This document shows positions 36,666-46,448 of a DNA stretch of 64,000 nucleotides, in pieces. Position numbers and translations under genes: made by a program. The notes under the pieces are model-generated. The model saw nothing but the letters and a program-made list of their open reading frames with translations. It made no database searches and was not told the origin of the DNA. Location: contig NZ_CP021235.1 of NCBI RefSeq assembly GCF_003585765.1, positions 1,674,001 through 1,738,000 on the forward strand. Direction: 5' to 3'. Origin of the DNA: Pontibacter actiniarum. Lineage in GTDB: Bacteria; Bacteroidota; Bacteroidia; Cytophagales; Hymenobacteraceae. The stretch's first letter is position 1. Every line of letters begins with the position of its first letter.

Positions 36666-38520
36666 ATACTTCTTCAACTATATCTTTCTCATACTTCAGG
36701 TTCTCGATGATGAACTGCTGACGGTCCGGGGTATTTTTACCCATGTAGTAGCTCAGCATCTTCTGGATCGTCGTGTCCTTCTGCAGGATCACCGGCTTCA
36801 GCTTTATGTTATCGCCAATAAACTTGCCAAACTCATCCGGAGAGATCTCTCCCAAACCTTTGAAGCGGGTGATCTCCGGTTTCTTCCCTAGTTTCTGCAT
36901 GGCCTCCTGCTTTTCTGCTTCGTTATAGCAGTAGATCGTTTCCTTCTTGTTGCGCACCCGGAACAGCGGTGTCTCCAGGATGTACACGTGGCCGTTTCGC
37001 ACCAGGTCCGGGAAGAACTGCAGGAAGAACGTAAGCAGCAGCAGGCGAATGTGCATACCGTCCACGTCGGCATCGGTCGCGATCACCACGCGGTTGTAGC
37101 GCAGGCCCTCCAGCCCCTCTTCGATGTTCAGGGCGTGCTGCAGCAGGTTAAACTCCTCGTTTTCGTACACCACCTTTTTCTTAAGGCCAAAGCAGTTCAG
37201 GGGCTTACCCCTTAAGCTGAACACAGCCTCGCTATCCACGTTGCGGGATTTGGTGATTGATCCACTGGCAGAGTCACCCTCGGTGATGAACAGCGTGGAC
37301 AGCAATGACTTCTCGCCTTTGTCCTCGTTAAAATGGAGGCGGCAATCGCGGAGCTTACGGTTGTGCAGATTTGCTTTTTTGGCCCGCTGGTTCGCCAGCT
37401 TTTTCACGCCGGCCATGTCCTTGCGCTCGCGCTCACTTTGCTCAATCCGCTTTCTGAGTGCTTCCGCCGTTTCCGGGTTCTTGTGCAGGTAGTTGTCCAG
37501 GTGCTCGCGCACAAAGTCATTGACATAGGCGCGCACGGCTGGTCCGTCAGGCCCCATTTCAATGGAGCCCAGCTTTGTCTTCGTCTGCGACTCAAACACC
37601 GGCTCCTGCACACGCAACGAAACCGCCCCTATAATAGAGCCGCGGATATCAGCGGCGTCATAGTCTTTTTTGTAGAAGTCTCGTACCGTCTTTACCACCG
37701 CCTCACGAAAAGCGGCCAAGTGCGTACCACCCATGGTAGTGTACTGGCCGTTCACGAAGGAGTAGTACTCCTCGCCGTAGTTGTCGCCGTGGGTCAGGGC
37801 CAGTTCAATATCCTCGCCCTTCAGGTGGATGATCGGGTAGCGCAGGCTCTCCTCATCCGCCTTGTTGCGGAGCAGGTCCAGCAGGCCGTTCTCAGAGTAG
37901 AACTTCTTACCGTTGAAGTTAATGGTCAGGCCGGCATTCAGGTACACGTAGTTCCAGATCTGGTTCTCCAGGTAGTCCGGGTTAAACTGGTAGTTCTTGA
38001 AGATGGTGTCGTCCGGCGTGAAGACAGTGAGGGTACCGTTGCGCTGCGGGCTGTCCTGCACCTCAAAATCCTCTGTGAGCACGCCTTTCTCAAACTCGGC
38101 GGCTTTCATTTTGCCATCGCGAACAGACTGGATGCGGAAGTGGCTGGAGAGGGCGTTTACTGCCTTCGTACCCACACCGTTTAGGCCCACCGACTTCTGG
38201 AAGGCTTTGCTGTCGTACTTACCGCCCGTGTTGATCTTACTCACACAGTCGATCACTTTACCCAGCGGAATACCGCGACCATAGTCGCGCACCTGCACTT
38301 TGTGATCTGAGATCTTCACCTCAATGGTCTTACCGAAACCCATCACGTGTTCGTCGATGGAGTTGTCGATCACCTCTTTCACCAAGATGTAAATACCGTC
38401 ATCTGCTGATGAGCCATCGCCCAACTTACCAATGTACATACCAGGGCGCAGCCTGATGTGCTCGCGTGGTTCCAGCGACCGGATGCTGTCTTCGGTGTAA
38501 TTATGCTCTAACTCTGCCAT
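36658..38520 (-). CDS. parE: DNA topoisomerase IV subunit B (GyrB/ParE family)
   Basis: 620 residues. GHKL ATPase motifs are present ([36 protein letters not shown]), then the Toprim motif TEGDSASGS (the common form is EGDSAGGS) and [17 protein letters not shown] with the metal-binding acids. It drives ATP-dependent strand passage together with the A subunit. Start ATG at 38520 behind an A/T-rich region that it shares with a divergent transporter gene. Confidence 0.94.
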   Translation of the reverse strand: MAELEHNYTEDSIRSLEPREHIRLRPGMYIGKLGDGSSADDGIYILVKEVIDNSIDEHVMGFGKTIEVKISDHKVQVRDYGRGIPLGKVIDCVSKINTGGKYDSKAFQKSVGLNGVGTKAVNALSSHFRIQSVRDGKMKAAEFEKGVLTEDFEVQDSPQRNGTLTVFTPDDTIFKNYQFNPDYLENQIWNYVYLNAGLTINFNGKKFYSENGLLDLLRNKADEESLRYPIIHLKGEDIELALTHGDNYGEEYYSFVNGQYTTMGGTHLAAFREAVVKTVRDFYKKDYDAADIRGSIIGAVSLRVQEPVFESQTKTKLGSIEMGPDGPAVRAYVNDFVREHLDNYLHKNPETAEALRKRIEQSERERKDMAGVKKLANQRAKKANLHNRKLRDCRLHFNEDKGEKSLLSTLFITEGDSASGSITKSRNVDSEAVFSLRGKPLNCFGLKKKVVYENEEFNLLQHALNIEEGLEGLRYNRVVIATDADVDGMHIRLLLLTFFLQFFPDLVRNGHVYILETPLFRVRNKKETIYCYNEAEKQEAMQKLGKKPEITRFKGLGEISPDEFGKFIGDNIKLKPVILQKDTTIQKMLSYYMGKNTPDRQQFIIENLKYEKDIVEEVYA

Positions 38521-38868
38521 TATGTAAGCGTAAGTGTAGTTGAATAGGTAGTATCAATCCGAAATATAGGAAATTATAAAAGACAAGACGCAATCGATAA
38601 GTTCCTACCGATGCTAAATTACCTAAAGCGCCCTAAAAATACTAATGGTTTTAGCTTTAAATAAAGTACTGCTTCCCTCTTCCTAAATATAAACCATTCT
38701 GGCGTGGAGCTGGTTCAGTTAATGCTGGTTTTTAGCAGACTTTTTAGGCTAAATTATTTAGCATTTTAATATATGCATAAAACTATACATTTCGCCAGAA
38801 CATTTACTTACTTTGAGCTGCAAATGTAGAACCCGGACCGGGATTTAACATACTCACGAGCACCCTAC
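38521..38868. other. Divergent intergenic region, A/T-rich
   Basis: It separates parE and the AI-2E transporter gene and must hold both promoters. TATATTTC (minus strand, near 38562) is a near match to the -7 consensus; nothing stronger is seen. Confidence 0.4.
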
Positions 38869-40008
38869 ATGGAAATAAAGTTACCGCCATACTTCAAATA
38901 CACCGTTATCCTGCTGGGCCTTACCTTACTTATACTTGGGCTTAGAACCTTCAAACCCATCCTGATGCCGCTGGCCTTCGGGCTGCTTTTTGCACTGCTG
39001 CTCCTGCCCCTCACCCGCGACCTGGAATCGAAGCTGCGCTTTCCGCGCCCGCTGGCCATCCTGAGCGGCATAACGCTGGTGGTGGTGGTACTGGGGCTCG
39101 TGGCCTGGTTTGTCTCGATGCAACTGGTGAGCCTGACCTCGGAGCTGGACACCATCGGGCAGAACGTTGAGGGCCTGATCACCCGCGGGCAGGACTTTAT
39201 GTATAACCGCTTCGGGATTGCGGCACCGAACAAATCCGAGATCATCCAGAACGCCATCGGCAACATACAGGACCTCTCCGCCACCTTCCTGAGCAGCACC
39301 ATATCCATGACCACCGGCGCTATTACTGTGCTCACGCTGGTGCCTATTTTTGTGTTCTGCCTGCTCTACTACCGCGACCACCTGGAGCAGTTCCTCTTCA
39401 AGTTCGTCACCAAAGACAGGCGCGGCGGAGTGATCCATACCATGACCGACATCCAGCACGTTGTGCACAGCTATATTTCCGGGCTGATGATTGTGATTGT
39501 GGTGGTGGCGCTGCTCAACACTGCGGGGCTGCTTATACTGGGGGTAAAGTATGCCATCTTCTTCGGCATATTCGCCTCTATACTTACTATTATCCCTTAC
39601 ATCGGCATCCTGATCGGTGCCTCCCTGCCGGCCCTGTTCACGCTGGCTACCACCGGCAACCTGCTGGATGCGGTACTAGTGGTGCTGGTGTTTATGTTTG
39701 TGCAGTTCCTGGAAGGCAACTTTATCACGCCCTTTGTGGTGGGGTCCAAGGTAAGTATAAACCCCTTTGCCGCCATCGTGGCCCTGCTGATCGGGGGGGA
39801 GATCTGGGGGGCGGCCGGCATGGTGCTCTCCATCCCTGTTATTGCCATGATGAAGGTGATCTTCGATGTGTACCCTCCCCTGCAGCCTTTCGGGTATCTG
39901 CTGGCCGATATAGAGGATCTGCACCCGAAGAAAAAGGGAGGCATCAGCACCTGGCTGTCGGAGCTGGTGAACGGCCTGGGCCGAGGCAAAAAGGATATCG
40001 ACAGGTAA
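38869..40008 (+). CDS. AI-2E family (PerM/UPF0118) transporter
   Basis: 379 residues with two helices at the N-terminus (about 11-50), one near 60-85, a soluble helical stretch (90-150) and four to five helices after 155, including the family's hallmark VVVALLNTAGLLILGVKY, IIPYIGILIGA and FLEGNFITPFVVGSKVSINP. The group includes TqsA-type exporters and Na+/H+ antiporters; the substrate cannot be read here. Three heptamers lie inside the gene (38931, 39579, 39753). Confidence 0.9.
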   Translation: MEIKLPPYFKYTVILLGLTLLILGLRTFKPILMPLAFGLLFALLLLPLTRDLESKLRFPRPLAILSGITLVVVVLGLVAWFVSMQLVSLTSELDTIGQNVEGLITRGQDFMYNRFGIAAPNKSEIIQNAIGNIQDLSATFLSSTISMTTGAITVLTLVPIFVFCLLYYRDHLEQFLFKFVTKDRRGGVIHTMTDIQHVVHSYISGLMIVIVVVALLNTAGLLILGVKYAIFFGIFASILTIIPYIGILIGASLPALFTLATTGNLLDAVLVVLVFMFVQFLEGNFITPFVVGSKVSINPFAAIVALLIGGEIWGAAGMVLSIPVIAMMKVIFDVYPPLQPFGYLLADIEDLHPKKKGGISTWLSELVNGLGRGKKDIDR

Positions 40009-40023
40009 GCCTGCTAACTGTAT

Positions 40024-41556
40024 TTGCAGCCTAAAAGCGAAAGGAGCGATTTGAAACGGTTTACTAAAAATATTGGTTTAGAAGAAGGAGCTGCAGGCAA
40101 TGCCGCAGGCTCTGAGAGTGAGCAACTAAACCAGAGCAACTTGTACGCAATAGTAGACATCGAAACAACCGGTGGGCAGCCGCACCAGGACAAGATCACC
40201 GAGATTGCCATTTTTATACATGACGGGGAGAAGATAGTCGACAAATACCACACGCTCATTAACCCGGAGCGCCCCATCCCTTATTTCATAACGCAGCTTA
40301 CCGGCATTAAAGACGACATGGTACTGGAAGCCCCCAAGTTTTACGAGGTGGCCAAGGAGATAGTCGAGTTTACCGAGGGCAAGGTATTCGTGGCCCACAA
40401 CGTGCGCTTCGACTATTCTTTTATGAAGAAGGAGTTTGCTGACCTGGGCTTTACCTTTCAACGGAAGACACTCTGCACCGTGCGCCTGAGCCGCTCACTT
40501 ATACCTGGGCTTCCATCTTACAGCCTTGGCAAGCTCTGCAACAGCATTGATATCCCGCTAAGCCAGCGCCACCGAGCCATTGGTGATGCGGAAGCAACTG
40601 CTTTGCTCTTCGACAAGCTTATTAAGATAAACAGGCCTGTGGTTGACGGTAACATGAATATGGCCGCTGACAACACCACACAGGTGCTTAAAAAAGAGAT
40701 CAAAACATCGCTGCTACCACCTGCTATTAGCAAAGAGCAGGTAGACGCCTTACCTATGGTGCCAGGGGTATACTACTTCCATAACGAGGAGGGCGAGGTA
40801 ATTTATGTTGGCAAAAGCATCAATATAAAGAAACGCATTATACAGCACTTTAACATAGACTATAAAAGCCGCAAGTCTTTAGACTTCAAAAACAACATCA
40901 CCGACATTACCTATGAGCTGATGGGGAATGAACTGGTAGCTTTGCTTTTTGAATCTGCAGAGATTAAGCGCATGAAACCGCAGTATAACAGGCAGCAGCG
41001 GCGAAGTGTGTTTAACACAGGCATTTTTGTGTATGAAGATAACAACGGTTACAAACGCCTCAGTTATGACACAATCAACAAAGCAGATAATGAAAGCTTA
41101 ACGCCCATTATTGCACTTTCAAATCATTTTAAGGCAAAAGGCTTTCTGTTTCACAAAGTAGCCAAGTATAACCTCTGCCAGAAGCTCTGCGACCTCTATA
41201 AAACCAACGGAGCTTGCTTTGATTACCAGGTACACCAATGCAATGGTGCCTGCATCGGGAAAGAAAGCCCGGAGGAGTATAACCTGCGGGTAGAAGAGGC
41301 CATAGAGTCATTTACCTACGAACACAACAGCTTTGTTATCATCGGTAAAGGAAGAGAGCCAGGTGAAAAGTCAGTGGTGGTGGTGGAGCATGGCACTTAC
41401 CTTGGCTTTGGCTTTGTAGATGATACTTTTTCGGCACACAACTTAGAAGATTTCAAAGGAGCCATTCAGCGCTACAATGACAACAAGGATATTCAGCAGA
41501 TTATCCGAAACCACATGCGCGGCAAGCATAAAGATAAAGTGATCGTGTTTGAATAA
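40024..41556 (+). CDS. DnaQ-type exonuclease fused to a UvrC-like GIY-YIG endonuclease
   Basis: About 510 residues. Residues ~40-205 are a DEDDh exonuclease (VDIETTGG, HNVRFDYSFM, HRAIGDAEAT), as in the proofreading subunit of polymerase III. Residues ~240-330 form a GIY-YIG domain (PGVYYFHNEEGEVIYVGKS, KKRIIQHF) as in UvrC. The rest has a Cys cluster (CQKLCDLY, CFDYQVHQCNGAC) as in UvrC/Cho proteins. Similar DnaQ-UvrC fusions exist in actinobacteria (for example Rv2191). A repair role at damaged DNA is likely. There is no ATG: starts available are TTG at 40024 or, better, TTG at 40051, which has AAGGAG just before it. Confidence 0.88.
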   Translation: MQPKSERSDLKRFTKNIGLEEGAAGNAAGSESEQLNQSNLYAIVDIETTGGQPHQDKITEIAIFIHDGEKIVDKYHTLINPERPIPYFITQLTGIKDDMVLEAPKFYEVAKEIVEFTEGKVFVAHNVRFDYSFMKKEFADLGFTFQRKTLCTVRLSRSLIPGLPSYSLGKLCNSIDIPLSQRHRAIGDAEATALLFDKLIKINRPVVDGNMNMAADNTTQVLKKEIKTSLLPPAISKEQVDALPMVPGVYYFHNEEGEVIYVGKSINIKKRIIQHFNIDYKSRKSLDFKNNITDITYELMGNELVALLFESAEIKRMKPQYNRQQRRSVFNTGIFVYEDNNGYKRLSYDTINKADNESLTPIIALSNHFKAKGFLFHKVAKYNLCQKLCDLYKTNGACFDYQVHQCNGACIGKESPEEYNLRVEEAIESFTYEHNSFVIIGKGREPGEKSVVVVEHGTYLGFGFVDDTFSAHNLEDFKGAIQRYNDNKDIQQIIRNHMRGKHKDKVIVFE

Positions 41557-41600
41557 CAGAAAGGCCCGGCAGTTAAGACTTACCGGGCCTTTCTGTTTTT
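41557..41600. terminator. Bidirectional terminator
   Basis: A 13-bp stem (41557-41569 with 41583-41595) and T-run, between convergent genes. Confidence 0.9.
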
Positions 41601-43959
41601 ATACTTCTTTCAGGCACTGAGACGGGTTAACTTTAGCAGCTCTGAAAGCCTGTGAAGCCACTGTTAGCCAGGCAATGAAAAGAGAAAGTATACCAGCTCC
41701 CAAAAAGTACCACACCTCCAAATCAATTCTGTAAGCAAAGTTATTTAGCCAATACTTTAAGAGCATATAGCTTACTGGTAAGGCTACTACTATGGCTACA
41801 AGTACAAGCTTTGTAAAATCGCTGGAGAGCAAGTACACGATACTTACCTCGCTTGCCCCCATCACTTTCCTGATCCCGATCTCTTTCACTCTTCTCTCGG
41901 CAGTAAACGTTGCAAGTCCGAAAAGGCCAAGGCAGGAAATAAGTATGGCGAGTCCGGCAAAATACCTGGATAGGGTTGCGACACGCTGTTCTGCTGCATA
42001 TAACTCCTGGTAGTCCTCATTCAGAAACTTGTAATCTAGAACATAACCTGGATTGAAAGAGGCATATAAACTCTGGAGCTTTTCTATTGTTGCGCGCTCT
42101 TTCCCAGCTTCTATTTTCACCATCACTTTCATAGCTGTCTTAGGGTCCAGGCGGAAGAACATGGGCTTTACCTTCTGGTGCAGCGATTGAAAATGAAAGT
42201 CTTTTACCACCCCCACGATTTTCTTATTCTCACCCCACAGATTAACCACTTTTCCAACGGGTTCTTCAAGGCCCATAACAGCTATGGCAGCTTCGTTAAA
42301 AATGATTTTGGATGTGTCGGAGGCAAAGCTTCTCGAAAAAGCGCGCCCTTCTTTTACACCTATACCCAATGTCTCAATCATGTCATAGTTCACGGCCAGC
42401 ATCTGAAAGGCTGTCTGCTCCGCGGTGTTTTTTCCCTCCCAATTTAAACCTACTGTAGAACCGTAATCGCTGATGATACTACCGCCGCTCGAGGCATTAC
42501 TAACACCAGGCAGCTTCTTCACCTCTGTCAGAAAAGTTTCAAGTTTTTCCTGCACCTTGCCCTCAGCGTTAAAGTATAACACATGGTCTTTGCTGTACCC
42601 CAGGTTCTTTGCCTGAACATACTCAATCTGCTTATAAACAACGAGCACAGACACAATCAAGATAATGGATAGCGTGAACTGAAAAACAACCAGACCTCTT
42701 CTGGCCCATAATTCGCCACCTAACTTATTAATTGTACCCCGCAGCACCACTGCCGGCTTAAACCTTGACAGGTACAAAGCTGGATAACTACCTGCCATAA
42801 GTCCTGCCAAAACGGTAATGCCCAGTGCCCCAAGTATAAAATGTGCGTGGTAGCTCAGGTTTAACTCTTTGCCAGTAATCTCGCTGAAAGGAACTAGTGC
42901 AAGCTCAACAAACATTAACGCGATGATAAGAGAGATGAATGCCACCAAAAGCGACTCTCCCAGGTACTGAAGTATAAGGGAGCCCCGGCTAGCGCCAATA
43001 GCTTTTTTAATACCAATTTCTTTAACTCTTCTTGAAGCCTTTGCGGTAGAAAGGTTCATGAAGTTAATACAGGCAATAGCTAATATGAAAATAGCGATCA
43101 GTGAGAACAGCTTTACATACTCAATCCTGCCTCCTGCTTGTACACCATTTTCATAGTTGCCATAGAGGTACTTGTTTGAGTATGGCCTTACAAAAAGCGT
43201 AACATTTGAGTTGGGTTGTTTACTTTTTAGAAAGGATTCTATCTTATGATTAAATGATACTGCATCAGTACCTTCTTGTAGCACCAGGTATGTTTTAGCA
43301 TTATGATTGTCCCAGTGAAGGCCATCGCCGAGCATATCTTTAAACTCTTCGAAAGAAAGCAGAAAATCATACTGCTCTGAGGAGTTAGAGGGCATGGCTT
43401 CAAAAACGCCTGTAATAACAACTGGCTTAGTGAAGTGCAGGATCTGCCAATTTATTGTTCTGCCAACAACACCTTGTGTTGTATTAAAAAGCCTAAGAGC
43501 AAGTGCCTCGGATATTACAATTGCGTTCTTGCTTTGGAGCACCTGATCTTTACTTCCCTGGCTTAGCTTATAAGAAAAAGCATTAAAATAATCGCTGCCA
43601 ACAAACTGCCCAGCGGCAGACATGTGTTGCTCATTTGCTGAGACAATAAACTTGTCAGGAATATCAGATGAGCTGACACTATAGGCAACCTCCGGCATTT
43701 CATCCTTCAGAGCTTCTGCCAATTGACCCGGTCCCGCCTCCCAGGTTACGATACCTTCCGTATTATAATGGTTTGTCATCACCTGAAATAGCTGCTTATC
43801 CTGTTGATGAAACTTATCCATGTTAAGTTCATCGTAAACCCATATAAAAATGAGTAAAGCACAAGCTAAGCTGGTAGACAGGCCTAAAACATTAATAAAG
43901 AAGGTGCTTTTATAGCGCTTGAAGTTTCTATAGATAAGCAGAAGGCTGTGGCGGAACAT
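41599..43959 (-). CDS. FtsX/MacB-type ABC transporter permease
   Basis: 786 residues. One membrane helix near 20-40, a periplasmic MacB-type domain (about 45-270), three helices (280-400), a cytosolic loop with RRVKEIGIKKAIGASRGSLILQ, and a second such set with RRVKEIGIRKVMGASEVSIVYL and three final helices. These duplicated FtsX units are typical of Bacteroidota permeases that work with a separate ATPase to act on lipoproteins or peptides, rather than to move small solutes. No ATPase gene is adjacent. The DNA is more A/T-rich than its neighbours, and four heptamers fall inside. Confidence 0.9.
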   Translation of the reverse strand: MFRHSLLLIYRNFKRYKSTFFINVLGLSTSLACALLIFIWVYDELNMDKFHQQDKQLFQVMTNHYNTEGIVTWEAGPGQLAEALKDEMPEVAYSVSSSDIPDKFIVSANEQHMSAAGQFVGSDYFNAFSYKLSQGSKDQVLQSKNAIVISEALALRLFNTTQGVVGRTINWQILHFTKPVVITGVFEAMPSNSSEQYDFLLSFEEFKDMLGDGLHWDNHNAKTYLVLQEGTDAVSFNHKIESFLKSKQPNSNVTLFVRPYSNKYLYGNYENGVQAGGRIEYVKLFSLIAIFILAIACINFMNLSTAKASRRVKEIGIKKAIGASRGSLILQYLGESLLVAFISLIIALMFVELALVPFSEITGKELNLSYHAHFILGALGITVLAGLMAGSYPALYLSRFKPAVVLRGTINKLGGELWARRGLVVFQFTLSIILIVSVLVVYKQIEYVQAKNLGYSKDHVLYFNAEGKVQEKLETFLTEVKKLPGVSNASSGGSIISDYGSTVGLNWEGKNTAEQTAFQMLAVNYDMIETLGIGVKEGRAFSRSFASDTSKIIFNEAAIAVMGLEEPVGKVVNLWGENKKIVGVVKDFHFQSLHQKVKPMFFRLDPKTAMKVMVKIEAGKERATIEKLQSLYASFNPGYVLDYKFLNEDYQELYAAEQRVATLSRYFAGLAILISCLGLFGLATFTAERRVKEIGIRKVMGASEVSIVYLLSSDFTKLVLVAIVVALPVSYMLLKYWLNNFAYRIDLEVWYFLGAGILSLFIAWLTVASQAFRAAKVNPSQCLKEV

Positions 43960-44340
43960 AGTTTTATTTTGTAGTTGTGTAGCTTGGGCGCACTAAGTTT
44001 TCTTCTCTATTACAATAGCTATACCATATTTAAAATATTCGTTCAAGGCACGTGTGAGGGAGGTTTTTATACTTGGTGTTCGATTACAGACACCATTTTG
44101 TGCGATACTGTACAGCAAAATATCTGCGCAGGATGAAAGACTACTTCTTCACAATAATTCTAATCAATATTCTACTCATACTTTCATACATCTTCTAACA
44201 ATATAGAGGCAGCAACGTTAGATTAGCGGTGATTGATTTCTTAAATTATAAACTATATAGTAAATTTACTTGAGAATTCTGCGAGTAGCAGGAGGACTAA
44301 TCAACCTATATTTCCTTTAAAAACCTTAAAAAATATTACT
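43960..44340. other. A/T-rich intergenic region upstream of fba
   Basis: No gene-like frame. TAAATTTA at 44261-44268, with TTTC 20 bases upstream, is a possible weak promoter for the aldolase gene. One TATACTT at 44068. Confidence 0.4.
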
Positions 44341-45417
44341 GTGAGCGAAACAACAAAAAGATTCAGAGCCGGTGTGCTTTTCGGCGACGAGGTTACTGAA
44401 CTCTTCAAGTATGCGAACGAAAATAACTTCGCCCTTCCTGCCGTAAACGTTATTGGCACTGATTCTGTAAACGCAGTGCTGGAAACGGCGCGCGAGGTAA
44501 ACTCACCGGTGATCATTCAGTTCTCGCACGGCGGAGCGCAGTTCTTTGCCGGCAAAGGCCTGGCAAACGACCAGCAGAAAGCCGCCATCGCCGGCGCTGT
44601 ATCAGGCGCACAGCACGTGCACCTGATGGCCGAGGCTTACGGGGTGCCAGTGGTACTGCACACCGACCACGCCGCCAAAAAGCTGCTTCCGTGGATCGAC
44701 GGGCTGCTGGATGCCGGTGAGAAGTACTTTGAGCAGCACGGCAAACCGCTTTACTCCTCTCACATGCTCGACCTTTCGGAAGAGGAGATCAAAGAAAACA
44801 TTGAGACCTGCGCCAGCTACCTGAAGCGCATGAACAAGCTTGGCATGACCGTGGAGATTGAGCTAGGGGTGACAGGCGGCGAAGAAGACGGCGTAGACAA
44901 CTCCGGCGTGGACAGCTCCCGCCTGTATACGCAGCCGGAAGAAGTGGCCTATGCCTACGAAGAGCTGAACAAGATCAGTGACCGCTTCACCATCGCCGCT
45001 GCCTTCGGTAACGTGCACGGGGTGTACAAGCCGGGCAACGTGGAGCTTCGCCCGGATATCCTAAAGAACTCGCAGGACTATATCCAGAAGAAGTTCGGCA
45101 CAGGCGCTAACCCGGTTAACTTCGTGTTCCACGGCGGCTCCGGCTCAGAAAAGCACCAGATCAAAGAAGCCATTGAGTACGGCGCTATCAAAATGAACAT
45201 TGACACGGACATGCAGTGGGCGTTCTGGGATGGCGTGCGCAACTACTATGAGAGCAAGAAGGGCTATCTGCAAAGCCAGATTGGCAACCCGGATGGCGAA
45301 GACTCTCCGAACAAGAAGTACTACGACCCGCGCGTATGGCTGCGTGAAGGCGAGAAGAGCTTTATTGCGCGCCTGAAAGAGGCGTTCACCGACCTGAATG
45401 CGAACAACCGCAACTAA
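44341..45417 (+). CDS. fba: Class II fructose-bisphosphate aldolase
   Basis: 358 residues, the long class II (yeast/E. coli FbaA) type: FALPAVNVIGTDSVN, zinc-binding HTDHAAKK, the conserved HGVYKPGNVELRP, FHGGSGS and KMNIDTDMQWAFW. It splits fructose-1,6-bisphosphate to two triose phosphates. The only start in frame is GTG at 44341. It ends at a good terminator. It stands beside a convergent pfkB, making a phosphofructokinase-aldolase neighbourhood. Confidence 0.96.
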   Translation: MSETTKRFRAGVLFGDEVTELFKYANENNFALPAVNVIGTDSVNAVLETAREVNSPVIIQFSHGGAQFFAGKGLANDQQKAAIAGAVSGAQHVHLMAEAYGVPVVLHTDHAAKKLLPWIDGLLDAGEKYFEQHGKPLYSSHMLDLSEEEIKENIETCASYLKRMNKLGMTVEIELGVTGGEEDGVDNSGVDSSRLYTQPEEVAYAYEELNKISDRFTIAAAFGNVHGVYKPGNVELRPDILKNSQDYIQKKFGTGANPVNFVFHGGSGSEKHQIKEAIEYGAIKMNIDTDMQWAFWDGVRNYYESKKGYLQSQIGNPDGEDSPNKKYYDPRVWLREGEKSFIARLKEAFTDLNANNRN

Positions 45418-45438
45418 GGCTGGTTATACTTTACTTTG

Positions 45439-45470
45439 AAAAGGCGGGGCAAACAACCCCGCCTTTTTTA
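45439..45470. terminator. Bidirectional terminator between fba and pfkB
   Basis: An 11-bp stem (45439-45449 with 45457-45467) with T-run, overlapping the pfkB stop region. Confidence 0.85.
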
Positions 45471-46421
45471 TACCTGTACCTTGTGCTCCTGCAGCCACTG
45501 GTATATCTGCTCCGTGTCCTCCAGGCGGCAGAGTTCCGAGCCGGGGGTCATGGTGGCGGCTGTACCGGCGGCAACGCCATAGCGCACCACTTCTTCCAGG
45601 CTACAGCCTTTCATCAGGCTCAGCACCATTCCTGCCACCATACTGTCTCCGGCCCCCACGGCGCTTTGCTGCGGAACCGTAGGCGGCACTACATAGCTGA
45701 TACCGCTCTCTTTTGAGGCTAGCATGGCACCGCGCGGCCCCAAAGAAACGACGAGCACCTGGCATTTTCCGGCCTGCAGCACCTGCCTGGCAATCTCCTC
45801 CTGCTCCATCGCGGATATCTTCTCCTTCCCGGCAAGCGCCGCAAGCTCCCCCAGGTTTGGTTTGAGTAAGTACACCCCCTCTCCTGCCGCCTTTAGCAGC
45901 GCCTCGCCGGAGGTATCCACCAGCAAGCGGAACCCTCTCTCGTTGGCAATAGCCGCCAGCTGAGAGTAAAAATCATCCGGCACGCCGGGCGTAAGGCTGC
46001 CACTGGCCACGACGTACTTCGGCAATTTGTGCGCTGGCATCTGCGCCAGCTTTGTGAGGCATTGCCGCCACTCCTCTTCGAAAGTAACAGGCCCGGGCAT
46101 GCCAAAGCGGTACTGGTTCCCGGAGTTCTCCTCCATCACCATCAGGTTTTCGCGTGTCCAGTTCTTGGTGTGCACCGGCCAGTAATTTACCTGCTCCTCC
46201 TGCAGAAGCGTGCACAAACGCTCTCCAGACGGCCCGCCAACCAGCACCCAGGCACACGATGAGCCGCCCAGCTTTTTCAGGGCCCGCGACACGTTTATAC
46301 CGCCGCCTCCCGGTTCGTACTGCGGCTCATCGCAACGCAGCTTTTTCTCCGGCAGCACCTGCGCTACGCAGGTGCTCTTATCTAAAGCAGGGTTGATGGT
46401 GATGGTGATTACATCGCTCAT
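45468..46421 (-). CDS. pfkB: PfkB-family phosphofructokinase (1-phosphofructokinase/Pfk-2 type)
   Basis: 317 residues of the ribokinase fold. TITINPALDKS at the start, GGGGINVSRALKKLGG substrate site, KPNLGEL, and the catalytic GAGDSMVAG near residue 255. This branch includes E. coli Pfk-2 and fructose-1-phosphate kinase; no PTS genes are seen, so fructose-6-phosphate is the likelier substrate. It lies 27 bases after the GH65 gene on the same strand, in the likely operon HAD-TPP, GH65, pfkB. Confidence 0.88.
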   Translation of the reverse strand: MSDVITITINPALDKSTCVAQVLPEKKLRCDEPQYEPGGGGINVSRALKKLGGSSCAWVLVGGPSGERLCTLLQEEQVNYWPVHTKNWTRENLMVMEENSGNQYRFGMPGPVTFEEEWRQCLTKLAQMPAHKLPKYVVASGSLTPGVPDDFYSQLAAIANERGFRLLVDTSGEALLKAAGEGVYLLKPNLGELAALAGKEKISAMEQEEIARQVLQAGKCQVLVVSLGPRGAMLASKESGISYVVPPTVPQQSAVGAGDSMVAGMVLSLMKGCSLEEVVRYGVAAGTAATMTPGSELCRLEDTEQIYQWLQEHKVQV

Positions 46422-46448
46422 AAAGATCGTTCTGCTAAGTATGAAACA

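Noticed and set aside
34824..36710. A 628-codon open frame opposite parC
   Set aside because: It is a shadow of a highly conserved gene on the other strand; its residues (His/Val/Leu/Gln-rich) have no family resemblance. Similar antisense frames opposite the P-type ATPase (52856-53893) and pgi (55405-56640) were rejected for the same reason.
44068..44105. Possible tRNA T-arm (TTCGATTAC)
   Set aside because: The flanking stem does not pair and no acceptor or anticodon arm can be drawn. I found no tRNA elsewhere either.
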